DNA of 64,000 bases from Pseudomonas tohonis (GCF_012767755.2 NZ_AP023189.1:1674001-1738000), one strand, 5' to 3'. Positions 37,513-46,064 are shown, counted from the stretch's first letter. Notes: a model not told the origin generated them from the letters alone. Made by a program: numbers and translations.

Positions 37513-38412
37513 ATGAACCACATGCCTCCACTGGCCTCGCTGCGCAGCTTCGAAGCGGTCGCGCGCCTGGGCAGCATCACCCGGGCCGCCGCCGAGCTGC
37601 ACGTCACCCACTCGGCCATCAGCCAGCAGATCAAGCAGCTGGAGCTGCTGCTCGGCCTGCCGCTGTTCGTCCGCGAAGGGCGCGGCCTGCGCCTGAACGA
37701 GGATGGCCGCCTCTATGCCCTGCAGATCCGCCGGGCGCTGGAGGACATCGGCGAAGCCACCCGCCTGGTGCGCGACCGCCCCGAGCGCGAGGCGCTGACC
37801 ATCGCGGTGATGCCGTCCTTCGGCGCCCAGTGGCTGCTGCCACGCCTGCCGCGTTTCCAGGCGCGCCACCCGCTCTACCGCATCCACCTGCAAGCCAGCC
37901 TCGGGGTGCAGGACCTGCGCCAGTCGGGGATCGACCTGGCCATCCGCATGGGCCAGGGCAACTGGGAGGGGCTGGAGCGGCGCCGGCTGTTCGACGACGA
38001 ACTGCTGCTGGTGGCCTCGCCGCGCCTCAATGGCGGCGACCTGCCGCAGACACCCCAGCAGGCCCTGCGCCTGCCCTTGATCCGCACCGCCGAGCCCTGG
38101 CTGCGCTGGTGCCAGGCGGCCGGCGTGGACGAGCCGCCAGCGGACCTGGGCCTGTGGATAAACGACTCCAACCTGGTGCTGGAGGCCCTGCGCCTGTGCC
38201 AGGGCATCGCCCTGGAGCGCCGCAGCCTGGTACAGGGCGCACTGGCACGGGGCGAGCTGGTGCAACTCACCGGCATCAGCGTGCCCTACGCCTTTCCCTA
38301 TTGGCGGGTGTGGCAGTCGGGCGAGGGCGTGGGCCAGAAGCACGAGGACTTCGGGCGCTGGCTGGACGAGGAGGCCGCGCTCTACCGCGCCTCCATCGGC
38401 CAGGCGCCGTGA
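37513..38412 (+). CDS. LysR-family regulator, GcvA-like
   Basis: 299 residues from the ATG at 37513. HTH in residues 8-50 (LASLRSFEAVARLGSITRAAAELHVTHSAISQQIKQLELLLG), then an effector domain with PSFGAQWLLPRLPRFQARHP and DLAIRMGQGNWEGLE, both typical of the GcvA/AmpR-like branch. Divergent from the GST gene. The shared 127-base region includes an AT-rich stretch with atcgat. Confidence 0.93.
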   Translation: MNHMPPLASLRSFEAVARLGSITRAAAELHVTHSAISQQIKQLELLLGLPLFVREGRGLRLNEDGRLYALQIRRALEDIGEATRLVRDRPEREALTIAVMPSFGAQWLLPRLPRFQARHPLYRIHLQASLGVQDLRQSGIDLAIRMGQGNWEGLERRRLFDDELLLVASPRLNGGDLPQTPQQALRLPLIRTAEPWLRWCQAAGVDEPPADLGLWINDSNLVLEALRLCQGIALERRSLVQGALARGELVQLTGISVPYAFPYWRVWQSGEGVGQKHEDFGRWLDEEAALYRASIGQAP

Positions 38413-38431
38413 CGCCCGGCGCGCGCCCATG

Positions 38432-38459
38432 AAAAAGGGAGCCCTGGGGCTCCCTTGTT
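38432..38459. terminator. Bidirectional terminator
   Basis: gggagcc/ggctccc stem with a ctgg loop, flanked by aaaaa on the left and ttgttt on the right, between the convergent LysR and lipoprotein genes. It can serve both. Confidence 0.88.
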
Positions 38460-38474
38460 TCCTGCCTGGGTGGA

Positions 38475-38867
38475 TCAGTCCGCCAGGCGCTGGTCGCGGC
38501 GCAGCTGGATCAGGTCGCCCTTGGTGCACTGCTGCGGCTGGGCGGCGGTCAGGTCGTAGCAACGCTGACCGAAGCCCATGGGCCAGTAGATGATCGCGAA
38601 GGGCGGCCAGAAGATCGACGCCACGCGAAAGCGCGCGCGCAGCTTGCCCTGCTGCACCAGCGTGCCGTGGCTGTCGGTCAGCTTGTAGGGGATGCCGCCG
38701 GCGGAGCTCCAGAAGAACGGGCGGGTGGTCACCATGCCCTGGCTGAACTGCTGGGGGCGCTCGTAGACCGAGACCTTGGTGTCTTCCGGGAGCTTGAAAT
38801 AGGTGCGGGTGGAGCAACCCCCCGCCACCAGGGCCACCGCGACGATGGCGGCCGTGCGCTTGAACAT
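38475..38867 (-). CDS. Lipoprotein, unknown
   Basis: 130 residues from the ATG at 38867; an in-frame ATG four codons earlier has its aagga too close. Signal MFKRTAAIVAVALVAGGC with lipobox VAGGC, Cys18, followed by Ser-Thr-Arg, so outer-membrane sorting is expected. The mature part is strand-rich with many aromatics (YFKLPEDTKVSVYERPQQF, VASIFWPPFAIIYWPMGFGQRCYDL). No domain recognised. Confidence 0.75.
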   Translation of the reverse strand: MFKRTAAIVAVALVAGGCSTRTYFKLPEDTKVSVYERPQQFSQGMVTTRPFFWSSAGGIPYKLTDSHGTLVQQGKLRARFRVASIFWPPFAIIYWPMGFGQRCYDLTAAQPQQCTKGDLIQLRRDQRLAD

Positions 38868-39107
38868 CTTCACATCCATTCCTTTATCGGTACGACTTCA
38901 TCCAGGGCGGCCAGGCCGCCGGGCGCGCATGGTGCCCATCTTTGGCTGATGGCGCCAGGCCATTAGTCGGTTGCGGCACCGATCGACAGGTTTTTTGTGC
39001 GCGGGTCGAGGTTGAAGCGGGGAGCCCGTCGTAGGCGCGAATTCATTCGCGATGCTTTTATGGCGCGCGCAGGGGGGGGCATCGGGTGGGCGTAGGGTGG
39101 CGCGTAG

Positions 39108-39125
39108 GGTGGGCTCCAGCCCACC
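39108..39125. repeat. Dispersed hairpin repeat, copy 4
   Basis: ggtgggct/agcccacc separated by two bases, preceded by cgcgtag; another gtagggtgg lies just upstream. Same family as 461, 2364, 7904 and 48288. Confidence 0.6.
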
Positions 39126-39160
39126 GCTTATCCTGTCCATCTCCACTTTTCCCGCTCCAC

Positions 39161-39190
39161 AAAAAAGCCCCGGCGCTTTCACGCCGGGGC
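39161..39190 (-). terminator. Rho-independent terminator of the OprD-type porin
   Basis: gccccggcg/cgccggggc stem with a six-base loop and six T on the minus strand, 23 bases after the porin stop. Confidence 0.95.
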
Positions 39191-39212
39191 TTCTTGGTTC
39201 GCGAGGGCTCGA

Positions 39213-40478
39213 TCAGAAGATATTGACCGGGTACTCGACGAATACGCGGACTTCGTTGCCGTCGTCGACGTAGCTGTTGATGTTGTTGGAGGCACGCAGC
39301 ATGGAGCCGCGCAGCTTCATCTTCAGGTCCTTGGCCGGGCCTTCCTGGACCACGTACTGCACCTGGTTGAAGATCTCGCGCTCCTGGCCGCGGCCGCCCT
39401 GGCCGGCGTCGATGTTGTCGCCGCGCACGTAGGCCACGCGGTAGCTCAGGCCGGGTACGCCGTACTCGGCGAAGTCCAGGCCGTAGGCGACCTGCCAGGA
39501 GTTCTCGTCCTTGCCGTTGAAGTCGGACCAGTAGGAGTTGGCCAGCCAGATGGTGGTGCCGCCGTCGCCGATGTAGTCGCCGCTCTGGTAGCCGCCGTAG
39601 AGGTAGCCGATGTCACCGCTGCTGCGCTGGTGCGCCAGGGTGAAGGAGTGGCCGCCCAGGGCGTAGGTGGCCGCCAGGCTCCAGATGCGGTTGTCGCGCG
39701 CGTCGTTGGTGGCGAATTCCTTGTCCAGGCGGGTCTTGTAGCCGTTGAAGTCCAGGGTCACGGACTGGTCGTCGGCCACCGGGATGATGTAGTTCAGGTT
39801 CAGGTACTGCTTCTTCAGCACGTCCTTCACGTCGGAGGCGTAGAGCGAGGTGCTGAACTGGTCGTTGAACTTGTAGCTGCCGCCGTACACGTCGATGCGC
39901 TTCAGGCCGCCGCTGTCGCGGGCCTCGGCGCTCTTCTGGGCTTCGGCGTTGAAGCGGCCGACGTTCAGTTCCAGGCCTTCGATCTCCTTCGAGGTGATCA
40001 GGGTGCCGGTGTAGCTTTCCGGCAGCAGGCGCGAGTCGTCGTAGCTCAGTACCGGCAGGGCGGGCATCTGGTCGCCCACCTTGATCACGGTGTTGGAGAT
40101 GCGGGCCTTGATGGCGGCGCCGGCACGCGCGATGTCGTCCTGGGCGTGGCCGCTGTCACCGGGCTTGAAGAAGTCGATGCCGGCAGCGCCGACGCGGCCC
40201 TTGCCACCGTCCAGGCGCAGGGCGTACAGGCCGAAGGCGTCGACGCCGAAGCCGACGGTGCCCTGGGTGAAACCGGAGCTGAAGTTGCCGATGAAGCCCT
40301 GGCCCCATTCCATGCGGTCGGACTTGCCGTGCTTGTAGTCACGGTTCATGTAGGCGTTGCGCAGCAGCACGTTCAGGCTGCTGTCCTCCACGAAACCCTT
40401 GGATTGCGCCTGCTCGTCGGCGAAGGCGGGGGCGGAGGCAGCGATGCAGAGGGCGATCAGGCTCAGATTTTTCTTCAT
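39213..40478 (-). CDS. OprD-family outer-membrane porin
   Basis: 421 residues. Signal peptide MKKNLSLIALCIAASAPAFA, then the OprD pattern: FVEDSSLNVLLRNAYMNRDYK, EWGQGFIGNFSSGFTQGTVGFGVDAFGLYALRLDGG, KVGDQMPALPVLSYDDSRLLPESYTGTLITSKEIEGLELNVGRF, and the final EVRVFVEYPVNIF with C-terminal Phe. Eighteen-stranded monomeric channel for small substrates such as basic amino acids or carboxylates (OccD/OccK classes); the class cannot be decided here. Divergent from a CSLREA gene. Confidence 0.93.
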   Translation of the reverse strand: MKKNLSLIALCIAASAPAFADEQAQSKGFVEDSSLNVLLRNAYMNRDYKHGKSDRMEWGQGFIGNFSSGFTQGTVGFGVDAFGLYALRLDGGKGRVGAAGIDFFKPGDSGHAQDDIARAGAAIKARISNTVIKVGDQMPALPVLSYDDSRLLPESYTGTLITSKEIEGLELNVGRFNAEAQKSAEARDSGGLKRIDVYGGSYKFNDQFSTSLYASDVKDVLKKQYLNLNYIIPVADDQSVTLDFNGYKTRLDKEFATNDARDNRIWSLAATYALGGHSFTLAHQRSSGDIGYLYGGYQSGDYIGDGGTTIWLANSYWSDFNGKDENSWQVAYGLDFAEYGVPGLSYRVAYVRGDNIDAGQGGRGQEREIFNQVQYVVQEGPAKDLKMKLRGSMLRASNNINSYVDDGNEVRVFVEYPVNIF

Positions 40479-40692
40479 TGTCGGTACTGCTCGGTTTTCG
40501 AAAGGCGGCGATTCTGAACAACTCGCCCGGGCGGTTCAAGACCGCCAATGGTCAGGGGCCGCGTGGCCGGCGACCTGTCGTCGGCCCGTCGCCCGGCAAG
40601 GGGGACAACCGGGGCGCCGCGCAGTCCATTTCTGGTCGGCCCAGGGAAGGGCGCGTTCGGCACCCGCCCAGCCACCGCAGAAGGACTTCCCC

Positions 40693-42024
40693 ATGGCGCC
40701 CGACCGATCCACCCGCAGCGCATTTCTTTCCCTGATGCTCGGCCTCGCCTCCCCGGCGCTCGCCGAGGACATCCGCGTCAGCAAGACTGGTGACAGCGAC
40801 GATGGCGTGTGCAACGCCGACTGCTCGCTGCGCGAGGCCATCGCCTATGCCGCCGCGCAACCCGGCAGCCATCGCATCCAGCTGGCGGAGGGGCGCTACG
40901 TCCTGGGCCCCGGCGATGCGGCCCGTGCCGGTGCCGACGACGGGCTGGTGGTCAGCGGCGAGCTGACCCTGGTGGGCGCGGGCACCGGCAAGACCCTCCT
41001 CGATGGCGGTCGCCACGGCCGCCTGTTCAGCGTCAGCGAAGGCGCGCGCCTGCACCTTGAGCAACTGAGCCTGCGCAACGGCCGCAGCGCCACCCGTGGC
41101 GGCGCCCTGCTCAACGAGGGCGAGACCACCCTGGAGCACGTCGAGCTGCGCGACAACCAGGTCTACGCCATCGACCCCGGCCCCGATCATGGCTGGGGCG
41201 GTGCCATCGCCAACTACGGCTGGCTGGACATCCGCTCCTCGTACCTGGTCGACAACCAGGCCTTCTCCGAAACCACCGACGAAGTCCGCGGCGGCGGGCT
41301 CTACAACGCCGGCCAGCTGCGCATGCGCAACTCGACGCTGGAGCACAACAACAGCTCCAACGGCGTCGACAACGGCTTTGGCGGCGGCCTCTACAACCAG
41401 GGCCTCGCCGACATCGCCCGCAGCACCCTGGTGCGCAACAGCCAAGGCGAGGGCGGGCTCGGCGCGGCCATCCTCAACACCGGTGTGCTGCGCCTGGTCA
41501 ACAGCACCCTCAGCAACAACCCGACCTACTTCGGCCGTGGCGTGCTGGTCAACGGCCGGCCCCAGGGGCAGGGCGGGGAGGGCGCCCAGGCGTTGCTGGG
41601 CAACGTCACCATCGCGGGCAACGGCAACTACGGGCTGATGAACTTCGCCTCCATGGCGGTGCGCAACAGCCTGGTGGCCGGCAACCGCCATATCAACGAC
41701 GACAGCGAGGTGTTCGTGCGCAACTGCCTGAACCAGGGCCGCTCCTTCGATGTGCGCGGCCTGATGCTGGGCAGCGATGGCCACGGTTGCAGCGCCGACC
41801 TGCCGCTGGACGACGCGCTCACCTTCACCCGGGTGCTCGAGCCGCTGAGCGCCGCGCCCGGCGCGCCGCCCCTGCACCCGCTGCGCGCGGGCAGCCCGGC
41901 CATCGACGCCGGGGTCGGCACCTGCACCGCCAGCGACCAGCGCAAGGTCCTGCGCCCGCAGGACGGCAACGGCGACGGTGTCGCCGGCTGCGACCTGGGT
42001 GCCTACGAGCAAGCCGCGCCCTGA
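40693..42024 (+). CDS. CSLREA-type beta-helix exported protein, copy 1
   Basis: 443 residues. Signal peptide (MAPDRSTRSAFLSLMLGLASPALA), then the CSLREA N-terminal motif (DDGVCNADCSLREAIAYAA). The middle is a right-handed parallel beta-helix made of rungs such as GGALLNEGETTLEHVELRDN, GGGLYNAGQLRMRNSTLEHN and GGGLYNQGLADIARSTLVRN. It ends with the choice-of-anchor Q pattern (SPAIDAGVGTCTASDQRK...CDLGAYE). Such proteins are secreted or surface-attached; binding targets are unknown. A paralogue lies at 46917. It overlaps the converging Lrp gene by 22 bases. Confidence 0.85.
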   Translation: MAPDRSTRSAFLSLMLGLASPALAEDIRVSKTGDSDDGVCNADCSLREAIAYAAAQPGSHRIQLAEGRYVLGPGDAARAGADDGLVVSGELTLVGAGTGKTLLDGGRHGRLFSVSEGARLHLEQLSLRNGRSATRGGALLNEGETTLEHVELRDNQVYAIDPGPDHGWGGAIANYGWLDIRSSYLVDNQAFSETTDEVRGGGLYNAGQLRMRNSTLEHNNSSNGVDNGFGGGLYNQGLADIARSTLVRNSQGEGGLGAAILNTGVLRLVNSTLSNNPTYFGRGVLVNGRPQGQGGEGAQALLGNVTIAGNGNYGLMNFASMAVRNSLVAGNRHINDDSEVFVRNCLNQGRSFDVRGLMLGSDGHGCSADLPLDDALTFTRVLEPLSAAPGAPPLHPLRAGSPAIDAGVGTCTASDQRKVLRPQDGNGDGVAGCDLGAYEQAAP

Positions 42025-42494
42025 GGCGCCTCGGCGTCGGTGGGGATCTCCAGCCCCACCTTGACGTTGCTCATGGAGACCAGCGTCTTGAAGCGCCGCA
42101 CGTTGTTGCTCTCGAAGAACAGGCGACGGGTCAGCTCGGTGTACTGCTCCATGGTGCGCACCGCCAGGATCAGCACGAAGTCCCATTCGCCGGCGGTGTA
42201 GTAGCACTGCTGCACCTGGGGGCAGCGGGCGAAGCTGCGCTTCATCGCGTCGAGCAGGTCGATGCGTTCGCTCTCCACCTCCACCTGCACCACGAGGGTC
42301 AGCGGGTGGTCCAGGTGCTCCGGCTCCACCAGCGCCACCTGGCCGCGCACGATGCCCTCGTCGCGGTAGCGCTTCAGCCGCCGGTTCACCGCAGCGGCGG
42401 AAAGGTTCACCCGCTCGCCCAACTCGCTCTGGGGCAGGGTCGCATCGCGCTGGATTTCCGCGAGCAGGCGGCGGTCATAGTCATCGAGGGTCAT
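42003..42494 (-). CDS. Lrp/AsnC-family transcriptional regulator
   Basis: 163 residues from the ATG at 42494. N-terminal HTH (LDDYDRRLLAEIQRDATLPQSELGERVNLSAAAVNRRLKRY) and a C-terminal RAM/ACT-like ligand domain (LTLVVQVEVESERIDLL, YYTAGEWDFVLILAVRTMEQYTEL). The octameric feast/famine proteins respond to amino acids. Divergent from the amidohydrolase-DAP lyase fusion, with a palindrome in between, so it is the likely local regulator, perhaps sensing the substrate or 2,3-diaminopropionate. Confidence 0.92.
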   Translation of the reverse strand: MTLDDYDRRLLAEIQRDATLPQSELGERVNLSAAAVNRRLKRYRDEGIVRGQVALVEPEHLDHPLTLVVQVEVESERIDLLDAMKRSFARCPQVQQCYYTAGEWDFVLILAVRTMEQYTELTRRLFFESNNVRRFKTLVSMSNVKVGLEIPTDAEAPQGAACS

Positions 42495-42575
42495 GGTTGC
42501 AATCGCCTGGTCAGGTCGCACAAGTGTGAAATGAAATTCCGCTGGAAGCGCCAATAACGCAAAAGAACGGCAGCG

Positions 42576-42599
42576 GGTGGGAAATATTATTTCACCACC
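42576..42599 (+). promoter_or_regulatory. Palindromic operator before the fusion gene
   Basis: gaaat-att-atttc (42581-42593) is a perfect palindrome and is flanked by ggtgg on the left and ccacc on the right (one base offset). AT-rich dyads of this size are typical Lrp/AsnC targets. It ends 32 bases before the fusion ATG. Confidence 0.6.
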
Positions 42600-42631
42600 T
42601 CGGTTTCCCCACCCAACCCGGAGCACCCCAC

Positions 42632-45172
42632 ATGGCCGTACACCCCGAACCCCCTCTGCCCCGCCTCGACGGCGAGCGGCTCCTGGCGCAGCTCGCCGAA
42701 CTGGGGGCAGTGGGGGCGGACGACAGCGGTGGGCGCACCCGCATCGCCCTCACTGACACCGACAAGGCTGGGCGCGACCTCCTGGTGAGCTGGATGCGCG
42801 AGCTGGAGCTGGAGGTGCGCATCGACCGCATCGGCAACCTCTTCGGCACCCTGCCGGGCGGTGCGGCGGGGACGCCGGCGCTGATGCTCGGCTCGCACAT
42901 CGACAGCGTCGCCAATGCCGGCGCCCTCGACGGCTGCTACGGCGTGCTCGCCGGGCTGGCGGTGGTGCGGGCCTTCCGCGAGGCGGGGATCGAGCCGCTG
43001 CGGCCGATCACAGTCGCCGCCTTCACCAACGAGGAAGGCGTGCGCTACCAGCCGGACATGCTCGGCTCCCTGGTCTACGCCGGTGGCCTGCCCGTGGAAC
43101 AGGCGCTGGACATCGTCGGCAGCGACGGCAGCCGCCTGGGCGACGAGCTGCGCCGCATCGGCTATGCCGGCGACCTGGAGCCCGGGGGCATCCCCGTGCA
43201 CGAGTACCTGGAGCTGCACATCGAGCAGGGCCCGGTGCTGGAGGCCGAGGACCTGCAGATCGGCGTGGTGGAGAACCTCCAGGGCATTTCCTGGCAGCAG
43301 GTCACGGTGCGTGGCCACGCCAACCACGCCGGCACCACCCCGACCCGCCTGCGCTACGACGCCGGGCTGGTGGCGGCGACCATCGTCCAGCAGCTGCGGC
43401 TGATCGCCGACGAGTCGGGCACCACCCTGGCCACCGTCGGGTGCATGCGCTTCGAGCCCAACCTGATCAACGTCATCCCGCGCCTGGCCAGCTTCAGCGT
43501 CGACCTGCGCGACCCCGACGAGCAGCGCCTGCAGAGCGTGGAGCGGCGCCTGCAGGGTTACCTTGCCTCACTCGCCGAGCACCGTGGCGTGCAGATCGAC
43601 AGCCAGTTCCTGGCGCGTACCCGGCCGGTGGTGTTCGACGGCGAGCTGGTGGAAGCGATAGAAAGCGCCGCCCGGCGCCTGGGCCTGAGCCACCGACGCA
43701 TGACCTCCGGCGCCGGCCACGACGCGCAGATGATCGCGCGCATCGCCCCGGCGGCGATGATCTTCGTGCCCAGCCGGGGCGGCATCAGCCACAACCCGCG
43801 TGAGTCCACCGACGACGACCAACTGCTGGCCGGTGCGCGCCTGCTGCTGGACCTGGTGGTGGACCGCCTCGGTGCCGCGCGACCGGCCCAGCATCGCCCG
43901 GCGGTCGGCGAGATGCCGGCGTTGCCGGCCCCGGCCACTGCCGCGCCGCTTGAACTGCTGCTCAACCCCCACGCCGTGCACGCTGGCTACCCCACGGAGC
44001 TGCGCGCGCTGATGAACATCGCCCAGGCCGGCCAGGACCGCGCCCGGCTGGCCGGCTGGGCGGAACTGAGCCCGCGTGCGACGCCGCTCTGGAGCCTGCC
44101 CGACCTGGCGGCGCGCCTGGGCATCGCGCGGCTGTGCATCAAGGACGAATCCCTGCGCTCGCCGCTCGCCAGCTTCAAGGCCCTGGGCGCCCCCATCGCC
44201 CTGGTGCGCCTGATCCTGCGGCGCTTCCCCGCCCAGGACTTCGACGCCGCCAGCCTGCTGGCCGGCGAGCACCGCTCGCGCCTGGCCGGCTTCACCGTGG
44301 TCAGCGCCACCGACGGCAACCATGGTCGCGCCCTGGCCGCCGCCGCCCGCAGCATCGGCTGCGACTGCGTGATCGTGCTCCACGCCCAAGTCAGCGAGGA
44401 GCGCGAGCGCGCCATCGCCGCCTACGGCGCGCAGGTACGGCGCATCGCCGGCAACTACGACGACTCGGTGGAGGAGGCCGCCTCCCTGGCGCTGGCCTAT
44501 GGCTGGCAGGTGGTGGCCGACACGTCCTGGGAGGGCTACGAGGAGATCCCCCGCGATGTGATGCAGGGCTACGGCATCATCGCCGAGGAGGTGATCGAGA
44601 CCGCCGGCGTCGACGCCTACACCCACATCATCCTGCAGGGCGGCGTCGGCGGCCTAGCGGCGGGCATCGCCAGCTACTACTGGGAGCGCTGCGGCGCCTC
44701 GCGCCCGACCCTGCTGGTGGTGGAGCCGAGCCAGGCCGACTGCCTCTACCAGAGCGCCCTCGCGGGCGAGCCGGCACGGGCCACGGGCTCGGTGGATTCG
44801 GTGATGGCCGGGCTCGCCTGTGGCGCCACCTCGCCGCTCGCCTGGCGCTTCCTCGACGGCAGCATCGACGCCTTCCTCAAGGTCGAGGACGCCGACGCGG
44901 TGGCCGCCATGGGCGTGCTCGCCGCCGGCAGCGCGCGGGACATCCCGGTGATCGCCGGCGAATCCGGCGCCGCGGGCCTCGCCGGGTTGCTGCGCCTGCT
45001 GGCCGAACCCGAGCTCGCCGCCTTGCTGGGGCTGGACGCCAACGCGCGGGTGCTGCTGATCAACACCGAAGGCGCCACCGCCCCTTCGGTTTACGAGGCG
45101 CTGGTGGGCGAACCCGTCGCCTCGGTGCTGGCGCGCCAGCGCGACTGGGCGGCGGCCAACCTGGGGCGCTGA
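42632..45172 (+). CDS. Fusion: M20 amidohydrolase + diaminopropionate ammonia-lyase
   Basis: 846 residues in one unbroken frame. Residues 1-410 are a Zn-dependent allantoate/N-carbamoyl-amino-acid amidohydrolase: GSHIDSV (His89), DGCYGVLAG (Asp100), FTNEEGVRY (Glu134/135), ELHIEQGPVLE (His196), GHANHAGTTP and SHNPRE (His387). Residues about 435-846 are diaminopropionate ammonia-lyase: PLP Lys516 in SFKALGAP, SATDGNHGRALAA, LQGGVGGLAAGIASYYWE, VVEPSQADCLYQSA, MAGLACG and AGESGAAG. Each family is normally a separate 400-residue protein. The product would release 2,3-diaminopropionate from an N-acyl or N-carbamoyl form, then convert it to pyruvate and ammonia. Cytoplasmic; ggag ten bases before the ATG. 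Confidence 0.9.
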   Translation: MAVHPEPPLPRLDGERLLAQLAELGAVGADDSGGRTRIALTDTDKAGRDLLVSWMRELELEVRIDRIGNLFGTLPGGAAGTPALMLGSHIDSVANAGALDGCYGVLAGLAVVRAFREAGIEPLRPITVAAFTNEEGVRYQPDMLGSLVYAGGLPVEQALDIVGSDGSRLGDELRRIGYAGDLEPGGIPVHEYLELHIEQGPVLEAEDLQIGVVENLQGISWQQVTVRGHANHAGTTPTRLRYDAGLVAATIVQQLRLIADESGTTLATVGCMRFEPNLINVIPRLASFSVDLRDPDEQRLQSVERRLQGYLASLAEHRGVQIDSQFLARTRPVVFDGELVEAIESAARRLGLSHRRMTSGAGHDAQMIARIAPAAMIFVPSRGGISHNPRESTDDDQLLAGARLLLDLVVDRLGAARPAQHRPAVGEMPALPAPATAAPLELLLNPHAVHAGYPTELRALMNIAQAGQDRARLAGWAELSPRATPLWSLPDLAARLGIARLCIKDESLRSPLASFKALGAPIALVRLILRRFPAQDFDAASLLAGEHRSRLAGFTVVSATDGNHGRALAAAARSIGCDCVIVLHAQVSEERERAIAAYGAQVRRIAGNYDDSVEEAASLALAYGWQVVADTSWEGYEEIPRDVMQGYGIIAEEVIETAGVDAYTHIILQGGVGGLAAGIASYYWERCGASRPTLLVVEPSQADCLYQSALAGEPARATGSVDSVMAGLACGATSPLAWRFLDGSIDAFLKVEDADAVAAMGVLAAGSARDIPVIAGESGAAGLAGLLRLLAEPELAALLGLDANARVLLINTEGATAPSVYEALVGEPVASVLARQRDWAAANLGR

Positions 45173-45205
45173 GGTGGCTGTCGAGCGTGAAGCCTGTGCG
45201 GCCCG

Positions 45206-45481
45206 TCATCGCGGGATCGAGCAGGCCGCGCCCGCCAGCCGCACCCGGCCGAACGGGGCGCCGGGGTCCAGCGGGGTGATCGCCAGCAACCGGTCGAGGC
45301 GTATTTCGCGCAGGTCGTCGAAGCGCAGGAATTCCTCCTTGCTGGCGGCGGTACGGGTGGTCAGGGCGCGGGCTTCGAAGGGTTCGCCGTCGGTCAACTC
45401 CACCCGCAGCCGGTAGCCGCGCAGGCAGGCGATCTCCAGGTAGTCGTGGAGATCGCAGTGCAGCGGTTGGTAGGCGTTCAC
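45206..45481 (-). CDS. Rho-binding antiterminator, Rof/YaeO family
   Basis: 91 residues from a GTG at 45481 that overlaps the upstream stop (GTGA). The Rof pattern is present: YQPLHCDLHDYLEIACLRGYRLRVELTDGEPFEARAL, then EEFLRFDDLREIRLDRLLAI. Rof binds Rho and blocks its RNA site, reducing termination. Third gene of a trx-like/DUF2024/Rof unit that is divergent from a MarR gene. Confidence 0.85.
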   Translation of the reverse strand: MNAYQPLHCDLHDYLEIACLRGYRLRVELTDGEPFEARALTTRTAASKEEFLRFDDLREIRLDRLLAITPLDPGAPFGRVRLAGAACSIPR

Positions 45482-45744
45482 GACGCCGCCTCGAAGCCTT
45501 GCAGGGCAATGATGAAGTAGCCGTCGCGCGCGATGGCCGTGGCGATCGGTTCCGGGGCCGACTCGCTGTGGCAGTACAGGCACTGGCTCTGGGCGATGTC
45601 GGCGTCGGCCAGGCCGAGGCTGCCCAGCCAGTCGCGGGCGAAGTGCTCGGCCCGGGGTTGCTCGGCCGAGTCGATGAGCACGTCGAAGTGCAGGTAGCGC
45701 CCGTCGCGGGTGCGCACGTGGGTGTCGAATACCTGGATCTGCAT
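45478..45744 (-). CDS. DUF2024 family protein
   Basis: 88 residues. The full DUF2024 pattern is seen: QIQVFDTHVRTRDGRYLHFDVLIDS, then QCLYCHSESAPEPIATAIARDGYFIIALQGFEA with the conserved CxxCH. The cysteines suggest metal binding or redox chemistry, but function is unknown. Lies between the thioredoxin-like and Rof genes and overlaps the Rof start by four bases. Confidence 0.88.
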   Translation of the reverse strand: MQIQVFDTHVRTRDGRYLHFDVLIDSAEQPRAEHFARDWLGSLGLADADIAQSQCLYCHSESAPEPIATAIARDGYFIIALQGFEAAS

Positions 45745-45799
45745 GATGGGGGCCTCGTGGAGGAGCGGGTCGCGATGGCGAACGCGACCCGCCGGCGGG

Positions 45800-46030
45800 T
45801 TACTTGAGATCGGCGAGGGCGGCGCCGAAGTTCAGGTGCAGCACCTGGCCGTCCACCACCAGGGCGGGAACCGATTTCACGCCGGCGCCTTCCGCCTCGG
45901 CGACGCGGGCCGGCACATCGCCGAGGTGGATGATCTCGACCTGCACCTTCGGGTCGAGCAGGCCGAGGAGGGTGCGTTCGGCTTCGACGCAGACGGGGCA
46001 ACCGGCGTGGTAGTAGCGAGCTTGGGTCAT
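45800..46030 (-). CDS. Thioredoxin-fold small protein, CPVC motif
   Basis: 76 residues, glutaredoxin/thioredoxin-like. Active-site CPVC (HAGCPVCVEAERTLLGLL), a cis-Pro in KSVPALVVDGQVLHLNFG, no signal peptide. First gene of the minus-strand unit; the MarR operator palindrome begins 18 bases upstream of its ATG. Probably a cytosolic disulfide reductase controlled by the MarR protein. Confidence 0.85.
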   Translation of the reverse strand: MTQARYYHAGCPVCVEAERTLLGLLDPKVQVEIIHLGDVPARVAEAEGAGVKSVPALVVDGQVLHLNFGAALADLK

Positions 46031-46047
46031 GGCGTTTCTCCGTTATT

Positions 46048-46064
46048 GGTATCGATCCGATACC
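46048..46064 (-). promoter_or_regulatory. MarR-type operator palindrome
   Basis: ggtatcg-atc-cgatacc, perfect 7-bp arms with a 3-base spacer, 18 bases upstream of the thioredoxin-like start. A related half-site cgatac recurs at 46115-46120, nearer to the MarR gene, inside tcgat-N7-atcga. Confidence 0.75.

Larger units (their letters stand above)
38868..39212. other. Intergenic region with repeats
   Basis: 345 bases with no convincing gene. It holds the lipoprotein promoter, a degenerate REP unit (gcgaattcattcgcgatg near 39037), the hairpin repeat at 39108, and the porin terminator at 39161. Confidence 0.6.

Noticed and set aside
36658..38817. Long upstream extension of the 82-residue exported protein
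   Set aside because: The extension runs antisense through the GST and LysR genes; the signal peptide at 36657 marks the real start.
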